Source: Deltaproteobacteria bacterium
Lineage (GTDB): Bacteria; UBA10199; JADGCS01
Length of the DNA: 64,000 bases
Direction: 5' to 3'
Assembly (NCBI GenBank): GCA_024233595.1
Contig: JACKPK010000001.1
Coordinates: 124,001 to 188,000 of the forward strand
Positions 11,789-19,545 of the stretch are shown here, one piece after another; position 1 is the first letter of the stretch; the number at the start of each line of letters is the position of its first letter. The position numbers and the translations under genes were made by a program. The notes under the pieces were generated by a model. That model ran no database searches and was not told the DNA's origin. It saw nothing but the letters and a program-made list of their open reading frames with translations.

Positions 11789-12385
11789 CTAAGCCAATAT
11801 CTCTGAATGCCAATAAGCAAAATCAACAGGATTCATATAAACCCGCCAAGCTTCAAAAAGCTTTTTACGAGGGGTCACATTCATAAACAGGCTGTACTTG
11901 GGCTGCTGAGGCCGCGAAAGCAGGTTCATCTTTGCTTGATCAGGAGTACGCCCACCCTTTTTTGAATTGCAAGGAATGCAGGAACAAACCACATTTTCCC
12001 AACTTGTGTCACCCCCCTGGGAAACGGGCACAACATGATCGATGTTTAGCTCAGAGCGTTTGAAACGTTTGCCGCAATACTGGCAGGTTGACTTATCGCG
12101 GATGTAAACATTCTCACGCGAAAAGCGGATGCGACGCCGTGGTAATCTGTCATAAAACTGCAACATGATCACACGCGGAACACGAATGGATTGTGACGTG
12201 AGTGAAATGGTGTCTTCAGTGAGTGCTGCAGACAACTCTGACCATGAGTGAAAATCATAGACTTGGTATTGCTCATCAACGATTTGAGCAAGTCCCTTAA
12301 ACACCAGACAAATCGCTCTTTTAACGGAGGTGATGTGAACTGGTGCAAAGCCTCGGTTTAAAACCAATACCGGACCATCAATCAT
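11789..12385 (-). CDS. HNH endonuclease family protein
   Basis: The 198-residue protein carries an HNH fold with a zinc-binding frame. CQYCGK lies near residue 98, the HNH core LNIDHVVPVSQGG near 110-122, and ENVVCSCIPCNSKKGGRTP near 127-145. The N-terminal half (PVLVLNRGFAPVHITSVKRA) matches a widespread family of stand-alone HNH proteins of unknown physiological role, common in Myxococcota, Bdellovibrionota and cyanobacteria. It is not associated here with a phage or restriction gene. It is co-directional with rluD, with a repeat copy between them. Confidence 0.88.
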   Translation of the reverse strand: MIDGPVLVLNRGFAPVHITSVKRAICLVFKGLAQIVDEQYQVYDFHSWSELSAALTEDTISLTSQSIRVPRVIMLQFYDRLPRRRIRFSRENVYIRDKSTCQYCGKRFKRSELNIDHVVPVSQGGDTSWENVVCSCIPCNSKKGGRTPDQAKMNLLSRPQQPKYSLFMNVTPRKKLFEAWRVYMNPVDFAYWHSEILA

Positions 12386-12509
12386 AACTTAAGCGTACAG
12401 CACCCAATCAATATTGCAAGTAGATAAATATTAAGATTTAGCAACGGGACTCACTCTGGCTCGCTTTGGCTTCATGAGTAAACAGCCGTGACGCCTGAAT
12501 AACGCGCTG

Positions 12510-13556
12510 TTACCTAAAAAAACGCTGCGCCATTTTATAATACCCCACCGGCAGTGTTTTCTTGCCATCACGCACAACAGAGATGTGTTTTGCCACGACC
12601 CCGCCCTTTTCGTAAGCAAGCAAGGCGCCCCAAACATTTTTTTGCACAAGCTCAATGGCAGCACAACCAAACGAAGTCGCCAAAAGACGATCAATAGCCA
12701 CAGGAGAGCCGCCTCGTTGCACATGCCCTAAATTGGTGTAACGCGTTTCATAACCCAATTCGTTCTTGATAACGTCCGCAACAAGTTGCCCAACACCACC
12801 CAATTTAATTTTGCCGTACTCGTCTTTATAAGTTGGTGTCGAAACCACTTCTTGACCCTTGTCATCGTAAAGCTTCGCGTCTTCTGCAACAACCACAATG
12901 CTAAAATTTTTACCACGACCATGCCGCTCTTTAAGACTGCCAACCATTTGATTCACAGTCACTTCCACTTCGGGAATCAAAATAAAATCCGCGCCACCGG
13001 CCATGCCTGCATAAGCCGCTAAAAAACCGCAATGCCGTCCCATGAGTTCCACAACCATAATGAAATTATGAGATTCTGCTGTGGTGTGCAGTTTATCGAT
13101 AGCATCAACACAGGTTTGCACAGCCGTGTAAAAACCGATGGTGCGATCGGTTCCATAAACGTCGTTATCAATTGTTTTAGGTATGCCAATGACTGGCAAC
13201 TGATGTTTCTGCCACAAATCGTTAGCAATGCCCAAAGTGCCATCGCCACCAATCACCACCAGACCATCGAGCCCTGCTTTTTTATAATGGTCCAAACAAA
13301 CTTCAAGGATCTCATCACGCTTAAAGGGATTAAAGCGGGAACTCCCCAAAATAGTTCCACCTTGTGGTAAGACTCCGGACACTTCTCTCAGAGAAATGCG
13401 GCTGATTTGATTCTCGTACAACCCTAAAAAACCTTGAGAAATTCCAAAGACCTCAATGCCTTCGACATCCGCTGATTTTGTGACAGAACGAATGGTGGCA
13501 TTCAATCCCGGACAATCACCACCACCTGTGAGTATTCCTATTTTTGCTCTCTTCAT
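12510..13556 (-). CDS. pfkA: 6-phosphofructokinase, mixed-substrate group
   Basis: The 348-residue enzyme phosphorylates fructose 6-phosphate. Motifs are GGGDCPGLNATIR near residue 10, VIGGDGTLG near 98, PKTIDNDVYGTD near 123, and the substrate loop ELMGRHCG near 164. GGDGT predicts ATP use at one key position, whereas Lys in PKTIDND is the residue typical of pyrophosphate or mixed-substrate enzymes (PGTIDND in classical ATP enzymes). So the phosphoryl donor is uncertain. I start at 13556 (MKRAKIG). An upstream in-frame start would add 43 residues unlike the family. The start overlaps the stop of the 13553 gene by four bases. Confidence 0.92.
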   Translation of the reverse strand: MKRAKIGILTGGGDCPGLNATIRSVTKSADVEGIEVFGISQGFLGLYENQISRISLREVSGVLPQGGTILGSSRFNPFKRDEILEVCLDHYKKAGLDGLVVIGGDGTLGIANDLWQKHQLPVIGIPKTIDNDVYGTDRTIGFYTAVQTCVDAIDKLHTTAESHNFIMVVELMGRHCGFLAAYAGMAGGADFILIPEVEVTVNQMVGSLKERHGRGKNFSIVVVAEDAKLYDDKGQEVVSTPTYKDEYGKIKLGGVGQLVADVIKNELGYETRYTNLGHVQRGGSPVAIDRLLATSFGCAAIELVQKNVWGALLAYEKGGVVAKHISVVRDGKKTLPVGYYKMAQRFFR

Positions 13557-13969
13557 GAGTCCTCTGTTCCTTGCTCTTTGACCTGGGGCTTGGGTTGCGG
13601 GGCGTTTGTTTTGATTTGTTGAAAAAGCACGTTGGCTTGTTGATTGTGCGGCTTGATGATCCCTGCCACAACGTCGACCACCCACTGGTACTCTGTTGAT
13701 TGATCATGTGTGCAAACCATTAAGACATGACCTTCATAGCGCGACAAAATCTGTGCCTGACACTGAAGCGCTGTAGGCTCAACGCCCATTTGCTGAGCCA
13801 TTTGATCAACCAATAAGACTTGCGACGTGCCTGGTCTAAATTGATAAAAAACTTTCGATGCTTTTTTTAAATCGCCTCTATCAAAAAGATGCTGCAAGCC
13901 AAGCAAAACCATGACAGACGCGTAGACCATCAGGATGACAACCAGAGATTTTAACACCTTTTGAATCAT
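13553..13969 (-). CDS. Unknown membrane-anchored protein, phosphofructokinase operon
   Basis: I do not recognise this 138-residue protein. It starts with a basic residue and one hydrophobic segment (LKSLVVILMVYASVMVLLGL, about 7-26), then has a soluble domain with two Cys and a Pro/Gln-rich tail. It overlaps pfkA by four bases and the upstream gene 13966-14331 by four, so three genes form a tight unit. Its paired layout with the neighbour, each with one N-terminal membrane helix, suggests a small envelope complex, but function is unknown. Confidence 0.75.
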   Translation of the reverse strand: MIQKVLKSLVVILMVYASVMVLLGLQHLFDRGDLKKASKVFYQFRPGTSQVLLVDQMAQQMGVEPTALQCQAQILSRYEGHVLMVCTHDQSTEYQWVVDVVAGIIKPHNQQANVLFQQIKTNAPQPKPQVKEQGTEDS

Positions 13970-14331
13970 TGAGAACTTTGAGAATTGATGATGTCCTTGA
14001 GTTGTTTGCGCTCTTTATTTGAAATGTGTTCAAGCGGCTGCTGGGTTGCCGAAGGCTTGCTGTTTTGAGTGGCTTGCACCTGAACAGTTTGATTCACTTG
14101 AGTTTGCGAAAGCGATTGCGTTTTATCGTTAGCACTTGGTTGAATCACGATATCGTGCACACCGTCATAGATTTTCTCAGCGCCACTTTTGAGTTGAACA
14201 AGTCGATCAATCGAAATGTGTTGTCTCAAATAAGTTTGAACATGAGTGTCATTGATGCGGAAATCACCAAAGAAATACAAAAGAGTAACAGCCGCCAAGA
14301 GGTAAAATGCTAATTTTATGAGTTTAAACAT
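13966..14331 (-). CDS. Unknown membrane-anchored protein
   Basis: This 121-residue protein has one N-terminal hydrophobic segment (IKLAFYLLAAVTLLYFFGDF, about 4-23). A polar region and a Gln/Thr/Ser-rich stretch follow (about 75-100), then a charged C-terminus. It is the first gene of the minus-strand unit leading to pfkA and overlaps the next gene by four bases. No family recognised. The plausible location is the inner membrane with the bulk outside the cytoplasm. Confidence 0.72.
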   Translation of the reverse strand: MFKLIKLAFYLLAAVTLLYFFGDFRINDTHVQTYLRQHISIDRLVQLKSGAEKIYDGVHDIVIQPSANDKTQSLSQTQVNQTVQVQATQNSKPSATQQPLEHISNKERKQLKDIINSQSSQ

Positions 14332-14435
14332 CCTGTTGAAATAAAGTGGAACCCTTATTTCTGCAAGCCTGAAAATCTTGTAAACACTTATAAATGATTG
14401 TGAAATCTTATTAAATATGATGTAATCACTTATAT

Positions 14436-15446
14436 ATGGCCTCAGACATCATTAGACCCAATGTTATGGACTCCGACCGTGGAGTAAAACGAAAAATCCT
14501 CGTTGTTGATGATAACGAAACAAACGTCGAACTCATCTGCATGCACCTTAAGCCGTTCCCCTATGAGATCATCAAGGCTTATAACGGCGAAGAGGCTCTC
14601 CAAAAAATTCAAGAGAACGAACCTGATTTAATTTTGCTTGATCTCATGATGCCAAAGGTTTCTGGCTACGAAGTTTGCCAAAAAATCAAATCCGATCCCA
14701 AAACAGCTTTGATTCCGGTGATCATCATCACGGCCTTGCGCGAGCTAGACGACAAAATCAAAGCTTTGGAACTTGGTGCTGATGACTTTCTCATCAAACC
14801 TTTTAACAAAATCGAACTCATCACCCGCATCAAATCCTTGTTACGCATGAAGGTGCTCTTGGACGAAATGGATCATGCCGAATCCATGGTTTTTGCGCTT
14901 GTTGAAGCTTTAGAAGCAAAAGACATTTACACGCGTGGGCATTCGGAGCGAGTCGCTAAATACTCCATGATCCTGGCTCGCGAAATGGGCATGACAGAAC
15001 AAGAAGTTGAGGTCATTCGAAAAGGATCCTTGCTTCACGACATCGGTAAAATTGGAGTGAAAGACGCGATCCTCAATAAAGTCGAAAAACTCACACAAGA
15101 AGAAATTGCCCATATCCGCACTCACCCTGCTCGAGGGTACGAAATCTGCAAATCTCTTAAATCTTTTAAAGCATACCTTCCCTGCATACGGTGGCACCAC
15201 GAACGTATGGATGGCAAAGGCTTGCCAGACGGCATCCCCGGAGAAAAAATACCCACGTCAGCTAGAATCTGCGCAATAACAGATGCCTTTGATGCCATGA
15301 CCAGTAACCGCCCTTATCGCAAAGGAATCAGCCCGTTGCAGGCTTCCAATATTTTTGAGCGCGAGCGCGACTCCGGACAATGGGATCCTGATATCATCGA
15401 TGTCTTTGTGAACCTGATTCGAAAATCGTATCAAGCAGCTTCTTAA
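14436..15446 (+). CDS. Response regulator with HD-GYP domain (cyclic di-GMP phosphodiesterase-like)
   Basis: The 336-residue protein has a receiver domain (about 20-135; acidic pocket DD after ILVV, phospho-Asp in LILLDLMMPKVSGYE, Lys in FLIKPFN) and an HD-GYP domain (about 150-330). The latter shows RGHSERVA, LLHDIGKIGV, HHERMDGKGLPDGI and ITDAFDAMTSNRPYR. HD-GYP enzymes degrade cyclic di-GMP. The name-giving GYP reads GLP here, a variant that often remains active. The architecture matches RpfG. No partner histidine kinase is adjacent. The nearest is at 30491-32056. Confidence 0.93.
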   Translation: MASDIIRPNVMDSDRGVKRKILVVDDNETNVELICMHLKPFPYEIIKAYNGEEALQKIQENEPDLILLDLMMPKVSGYEVCQKIKSDPKTALIPVIIITALRELDDKIKALELGADDFLIKPFNKIELITRIKSLLRMKVLLDEMDHAESMVFALVEALEAKDIYTRGHSERVAKYSMILAREMGMTEQEVEVIRKGSLLHDIGKIGVKDAILNKVEKLTQEEIAHIRTHPARGYEICKSLKSFKAYLPCIRWHHERMDGKGLPDGIPGEKIPTSARICAITDAFDAMTSNRPYRKGISPLQASNIFERERDSGQWDPDIIDVFVNLIRKSYQAAS

Positions 15447-15455
15447 TAAAAATCT

Positions 15456-15470
15456 GAAGACGGAGTAAAT
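15456..15470 (+). repeat. AAGACGGAGT repeat, copy 6 (full form, intergenic)
   Basis: GAAGACGGAGTAAAT starting ten bases after the HD-GYP gene stop codon. Confidence 0.85.
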
Positions 15471-15500
15471 TTCTTTCCTCATCATCGGAAAACATCATCG

Positions 15501-15547
15501 GAAGACGGAGTCAGTCCCAATTCGTCTCAAGTCTCACAGTTGGGACT
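15501..15547 (+). repeat. AAGACGGAGT repeat, copy 7, followed by a REP-like hairpin
   Basis: GAAGACGGAGTCAG at 15501-15514 diverges after the core. It runs into an inverted repeat AGTCCCAA (15513-15520) / TTGGGACT (15540-15547). GGAG just 5' of a hairpin is the layout of REP elements, which have GTAG or GGAG at the foot of the palindrome. It lies 125 bases before a RAYT transposase gene, which is the enzyme family that acts on REPs. Confidence 0.6.
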
Positions 15548-15671
15548 CAGCCAAAGACTAACTTTTTCGCCACCCCATCGATCCCAATCAATTTTTCCAA
15601 TAAAATTCATCTTGTTACAGTTTTTTCGCAAAAAAGCTCTTTTTGGCACAGATGCTGCTCTAAACGAAAAC

Positions 15672-16376
15672 ATGCCGAACCACCCAAGATACATGGTGAT
15701 CGATGATCAGAGTTATTTTCACGTGACCTGGAAATGCCACAACAGTGATTGGTTATTGCAATCTGAATGGGCGAAGAAGATGTACTACAATCTTCTTTTG
15801 CGCTTCAAAGAACGCTATAAGATTCAGATTTTTAGCTATTGCTTCATGTCCAATCACCCTCACATCACCGGTTATTGCGAAGAGCGCGAGTTGTTTTCTG
15901 ATTTTTTCCGAATCGTTAATTCTCTTTTTGCTCGCGCCTACAATAAAAGACACGCAAGACGAGGACAGGTGGTCATGGATCGCTTTAAATCACCACAAAT
16001 CAAGTCCGATGCTGACTTAGAAAAAGTCATGTTTTACGTTGATCTCAATCCAGTGCGCGCTGGCATGATCAAGCACCCCAAAGAATACGAATTCACATCG
16101 TTTCATTACTACGCACATGGAAAATTTGATCCGCTCATCACCCCCGCACCAAGCTACTTAGAAATGGGATCATCCCCACGACAAAGACAAAAGATTTACT
16201 CAAAAATGGTCGAAGAAATTCTAAAAGATGATTGGAAAAAGAAAAAGCCCTACTCCTCTATTGCGTTTATTGGAAATCCCATGTGGGTTAAAAACAAAAC
16301 ACACGATCTCAAATTGGCTCAAAAAAAGAGGCGGCAAGAATGGCAAAAAAGATTTGATCAGCGTTTTAATGAATAA
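15672..16376 (+). CDS. REP-associated tyrosine transposase (RAYT), Y1/HUH family
   Basis: This 234-residue Y1_Tnp protein has the HUH-type motif in YCFMSNHPHITGY (about 57-69) and the catalytic-Tyr block FYVDLNPVRAGM (about 120-131), typical of RAYTs. Ends of an IS200/IS605 element are not visible, and RAYTs are usually domesticated single-copy genes. An in-frame start at 15540 exists, but MPNHPRYMVI at 15672 is the usual family N-terminus. A REP-like hairpin with a copy of the local repeat lies just upstream. Confidence 0.88.
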   Translation: MPNHPRYMVIDDQSYFHVTWKCHNSDWLLQSEWAKKMYYNLLLRFKERYKIQIFSYCFMSNHPHITGYCEERELFSDFFRIVNSLFARAYNKRHARRGQVVMDRFKSPQIKSDADLEKVMFYVDLNPVRAGMIKHPKEYEFTSFHYYAHGKFDPLITPAPSYLEMGSSPRQRQKIYSKMVEEILKDDWKKKKPYSSIAFIGNPMWVKNKTHDLKLAQKKRRQEWQKRFDQRFNE

Positions 16377-16409
16377 ATAAAATTTACAAATCTTTAAACC
16401 AGCCCATTT

Positions 16410-17870
16410 TTAATACCCCATGATATCAAGCAGCCCAAGGGATAGCCATGGAATATACGTGATGATCAATAGCGCTACGAGCAATAAAATTAAAAATGGA
16501 ATGGCAATTCTGTAGAGTTCAAACACAGGTCTATTAAATCTAAATGATGAAATGAATAAATTGAGCCCTACAGGAGGGGTGATATAGCCAATTTCAAGAT
16601 TGGTTAAAAAGACGATTGCTAAGTGAATTGGATCAACTCCGTATTTAAGAGCAATCGGCGTGATGATAGGCACAACAACGATCACAGCCGAGAAAATGTC
16701 CATCATGCAACCAACAATAAGAAGAAAAATATTCAACGCAACAAGGAACATCCATTTTGACGTGATAAACTGACTCACCCAGTTAAAGATTTTAAAAGGA
16801 ACTTCTTGATCAATTAAATAGTTGGTCAAGCCCATGGCCACACCAAGAATAATGAGGATGCCCCCTACCAAAACCATAGACTCTTTAATAATTTTAGGGA
16901 TATCAGTAAAAATTTGAAGATCACGATAAATAAAAACTTCAACAACCAAAACATAAAACGCCGCTACAGCTGCTGCCTCACTCACAGTGATAAAACCACC
17001 ATAAATGCCTACCAAAATCACAACCGGCAAAGGCAATTCCCAAATGGCATTACGAAGAGCTTGCACCATCTCATTTTGCGGCAAAGTCTTTGCCAACAAA
17101 ACAACAGAAACCACAAACAAAACCAACAAAACCGCTAAAAATCTGACCATCACAAGGCCTGGGTCGTTGATCAAAACTTTACCGAAAAAATGATAGAGGC
17201 CGCCCAATAAAGCACCAAAAATAGCCAGAGCGATAAGGATGACCGCGTCGCTCTTTAAAATTTTTACTCCGTCTTGCATCGAAAATCGGCGACCATTGCT
17301 AGCCAATGCCATGTACTGAGAATAATACTTCAGAACAAACACGATAACCAATCCAGGCAAAATCCCAGCGATAAAAAGCTTGTCGATGCTGACTTTACCA
17401 ATCAAACCATAGAGAATCAGAGGCAAAGACGGAGGAAACAACAGTCCCAAAGATCCGCAAGAAGTCACCAAGCCCATTGAAAACTTATCTGAATAACCAT
17501 CTTTAACCAAGATGGGATATAAAAGACCACCTAAGGCAATGATCGTGACTCCAGAAGCACCTGTAAAAGCGGTAAAAAATGCACAAGATAAAACTGTTAC
17601 AATTGCCAACCCTCCCGGCATCCATCCCAAAGCGGCATGCGCCACCTTAACCAATCTTGTTGGCGCTTTGCTCTCTGCCAAAAGATAACCAGCAAAGGTA
17701 AAAAGAGGGATTGTCAAAAGCACAGGCTGTGAAGCTAATTTGTAATATTCTGAAATGATTGCAATGGGATGCAAGCCTGCTTGGTAGTAATTGTAAAGAG
17801 CAACTCCCCCAAAAATAGCGAATAAAGGCACCCCTAGTAAGGCAAAAATAATAAAAACAATTCCAGCCAT
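16410..17870 (-). CDS. dctM: TRAP transporter large permease, DctM subunit
   Basis: The 486-residue protein has about 12-14 hydrophobic segments and the family's ASGVTIIALGGLLYPILVK and LGLLFPPSLPLILYG motifs. It forms the transport channel and uses a sodium or proton gradient. At 486 it is longer than most DctM proteins (about 430), with extra sequence around 200-270 (including a repeat-encoded QDGVK). It is the last gene of tatT-dctP-dctQ-dctM. The substrate is probably a carboxylate, but sequence alone does not say which. Confidence 0.93.
   Translation of the reverse strand: MAGIVFIIFALLGVPLFAIFGGVALYNYYQAGLHPIAIISEYYKLASQPVLLTIPLFTFAGYLLAESKAPTRLVKVAHAALGWMPGGLAIVTVLSCAFFTAFTGASGVTIIALGGLLYPILVKDGYSDKFSMGLVTSCGSLGLLFPPSLPLILYGLIGKVSIDKLFIAGILPGLVIVFVLKYYSQYMALASNGRRFSMQDGVKILKSDAVILIALAIFGALLGGLYHFFGKVLINDPGLVMVRFLAVLLVLFVVSVVLLAKTLPQNEMVQALRNAIWELPLPVVILVGIYGGFITVSEAAAVAAFYVLVVEVFIYRDLQIFTDIPKIIKESMVLVGGILIILGVAMGLTNYLIDQEVPFKIFNWVSQFITSKWMFLVALNIFLLIVGCMMDIFSAVIVVVPIITPIALKYGVDPIHLAIVFLTNLEIGYITPPVGLNLFISSFRFNRPVFELYRIAIPFLILLLVALLIITYIPWLSLGLLDIMGY
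17263..17275 (-). repeat. AAGACGGAGT repeat, copy 8
   Basis: AAGACGGAGTAAA on the minus strand in the sense strand of dctM, read as QDGVK. Confidence 0.8.
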
Positions 17871-17874
17871 GAAA

Positions 17875-17889
17875 ATTTACTCCGTCTTC
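17875..17889 (-). repeat. AAGACGGAGT repeat, copy 9 (full form, intergenic)
   Basis: GAAGACGGAGTAAAT on the minus strand fills nearly all of the 20-base gap between dctQ and dctM. Confidence 0.85.
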
Positions 17890-17890
17890 C

Positions 17891-18466
17891 TCAATCCCGC
17901 GAACGCATCTTAATGCTCAAATCAATCTCAACCTCATCACAATCATGAGGGTAAGCACGATCCCCACCCGCAAAAGTGTAAATCTCTTCGAGCAACTTCA
18001 CAAAGTACCGAAACGAAATCAAACCAAAACCAATGGGAAAAATAATAGAAAAATAAGCCTTCGGAACACCCTCAAATAATAGATCATTGGCTTCGTACAT
18101 CATCTGATCTTTATAAAAATCCAAAGAAGCCACTGCCAACATACAAGCAACCACGATCACAAAAAGAGATGTAAAAATAGAAACGATTGGCTTGGCTCGT
18201 TCTGGCAAAAACTTCGTCAACACCTCCAAGGACAAATGACGATTTTCTTTAGCCCCAACAGTAGCAGCAAAAAACCCAATCCAAAGGACCAGCAATCGAT
18301 TAAAAACATCGGCCCAATGAATGCCTGTATCAAAAAAATTTCTTAAGACGACCTGTAAAAATGCAAACACCAAAAGTGTTAGCAAAGACAAAACCAAAAG
18401 AAAGGTTTCAATTTTTACCAAGCCTCGATCAATTGAGAACAAAATTTTAAAAGGATTTAAAGTCAT
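17891..18466 (-). CDS. dctQ: TRAP transporter small permease, DctQ subunit
   Basis: The 191-residue protein has four hydrophobic segments. The first contains the DctQ-like pattern of an N-terminal helix followed by RNFFDTGIHWADVFNR, and ENRHLSLEVL comes after the second. It partners DctM in the membrane. I prefer MTLNPFKILF (18466) over the upstream in-frame start at 18496, because the latter would lie inside the terminator-like hairpin region. A copy of the repeat separates it from dctM. Confidence 0.9.
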   Translation of the reverse strand: MTLNPFKILFSIDRGLVKIETFLLVLSLLTLLVFAFLQVVLRNFFDTGIHWADVFNRLLVLWIGFFAATVGAKENRHLSLEVLTKFLPERAKPIVSIFTSLFVIVVACMLAVASLDFYKDQMMYEANDLLFEGVPKAYFSIIFPIGFGLISFRYFVKLLEEIYTFAGGDRAYPHDCDEVEIDLSIKMRSRD

Positions 18467-18470
18467 ATGA

Positions 18471-18513
18471 TTCAAACAAAAAAGAAGAAGCCCCAATTTA
18501 ACGGGGCTCCTTC
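18471..18513 (-). terminator. Intrinsic terminator or attenuator between dctP and dctQ
   Basis: On the minus strand GAAGGAGCCCC pairs with GGGGCTTCTTC around an eight-base loop, followed by a run of T. It lies after the dctP stop (18529) and before the dctQ start (18466). A leaky terminator here would make the binding protein more abundant than the permeases, as is common in binding-protein operons. Confidence 0.8.
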
Positions 18514-18528
18514 GATTAAAATAAGGCT

Positions 18529-19503
18529 TTAGTTCAACAAACCTAAAACTTTATTGAGAAGATCTTGCGAATAAAGTTTGCCAACAAGATTTTCACGAAC
18601 TTCTTTGCCAATGGTTTTGAGTTCATCCAAAGCCTTTGGATCCAGCTGAACAATTTTCAAGCCTGCTGCCTGAATCGCTTGCTTTGACAGGTCGTTATCA
18701 CGTCTTGTGTTCGCAACCAATTGTTGCGCCTGCTGGCCAATGATGTTGCGGATGATTTTTTGATCGCCTGCACTCACTTTTGACCAACCTTTTTTACTAA
18801 ACAAAATACCGCCAGTACCATTCACCAAGTTCACGTCCGTCATGAATTTGGTTTTTGTGTGCCACTGAAAAGCAATGGCACCAAGCTCAGGAGCATAAGC
18901 CGCATCGATCAAATTTGTTTGTAAGGATGTTAAAACATCGGTGATAGCAAGCGGCACAGGAGTCACACCCATGGCTTGGTACATGGCTTCGGCCAAAGGA
19001 TCACCTTCCCACATCCACATTTTCATGCCCTTAAGATCTTTTTTATTTTTAATGGGTTGATTGGCAAAAATTTTAACAAATCCAACTTCAGCCCATCCCA
19101 AAAGTTCAAAATCTTTTTGGTTAAAGGCTTTGGAAAAATAATCAAAGAGTTGACCGTAAACTTTATCGACCTGCTGTGCGTTTTCAAAAAGAAAAGGCAA
19201 TTCCAACACGCGGATTTGAGGATCAATTAACCCCATGCCAACACCTGTGAGTGCGGCACCGTCTAACTGACCATAACGCATTTTACGCACAACGTCTTTT
19301 TCGTCACCTTGCACACCACCAGCAAAAATTTTGAGTGTGACACGCCCTTTTGTTTGCGTAGAAATCTGTTTAGCGGTTTCGTTTAAACCTTTGTAAAGAG
19401 TTGTTCCTTCTGGAGCCAATGTGGCTACTTTTAACTCTGCGGCTTGGGCTGATAATCCAAAAAGACTCAACGCAACTAGCGCCGCCATCATCAATCGTTT
19501 CAT
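18529..19503 (-). CDS. dctP: TRAP transporter substrate-binding protein, DctP
   Basis: The 324-residue protein has a signal peptide (MKRLMMAALVALSLFGLSAQ, then cleavage near AQAAE) and the DctP fold. This includes LKVATLAPEGTTLYKGLNE at the mature N-terminus, VRKMRYGQLDGAALTG, and a central region around GMKMWMWEGDPLAEAMYQAMG where the carboxylate-binding Arg region of DctP lies. It is periplasmic and delivers substrate to DctQM. The start at 19503 puts a GGAG-type RBS a few bases upstream. Confidence 0.93.
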   Translation of the reverse strand: MKRLMMAALVALSLFGLSAQAAELKVATLAPEGTTLYKGLNETAKQISTQTKGRVTLKIFAGGVQGDEKDVVRKMRYGQLDGAALTGVGMGLIDPQIRVLELPFLFENAQQVDKVYGQLFDYFSKAFNQKDFELLGWAEVGFVKIFANQPIKNKKDLKGMKMWMWEGDPLAEAMYQAMGVTPVPLAITDVLTSLQTNLIDAAYAPELGAIAFQWHTKTKFMTDVNLVNGTGGILFSKKGWSKVSAGDQKIIRNIIGQQAQQLVANTRRDNDLSKQAIQAAGLKIVQLDPKALDELKTIGKEVRENLVGKLYSQDLLNKVLGLLN

Positions 19504-19545
19504 TTTTTCTCCTTCTTTGTGTGTGAGCATTTCATATTCAATGCA

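Noticed and set aside
12431..12724. Open frame opposite in phase to pfkA
   Set aside because: Shadow of the strongly supported phosphofructokinase gene.
13557..13685. 43-residue N-terminal extension of pfkA
   Set aside because: It does not resemble the family and would overlap the upstream gene fully.
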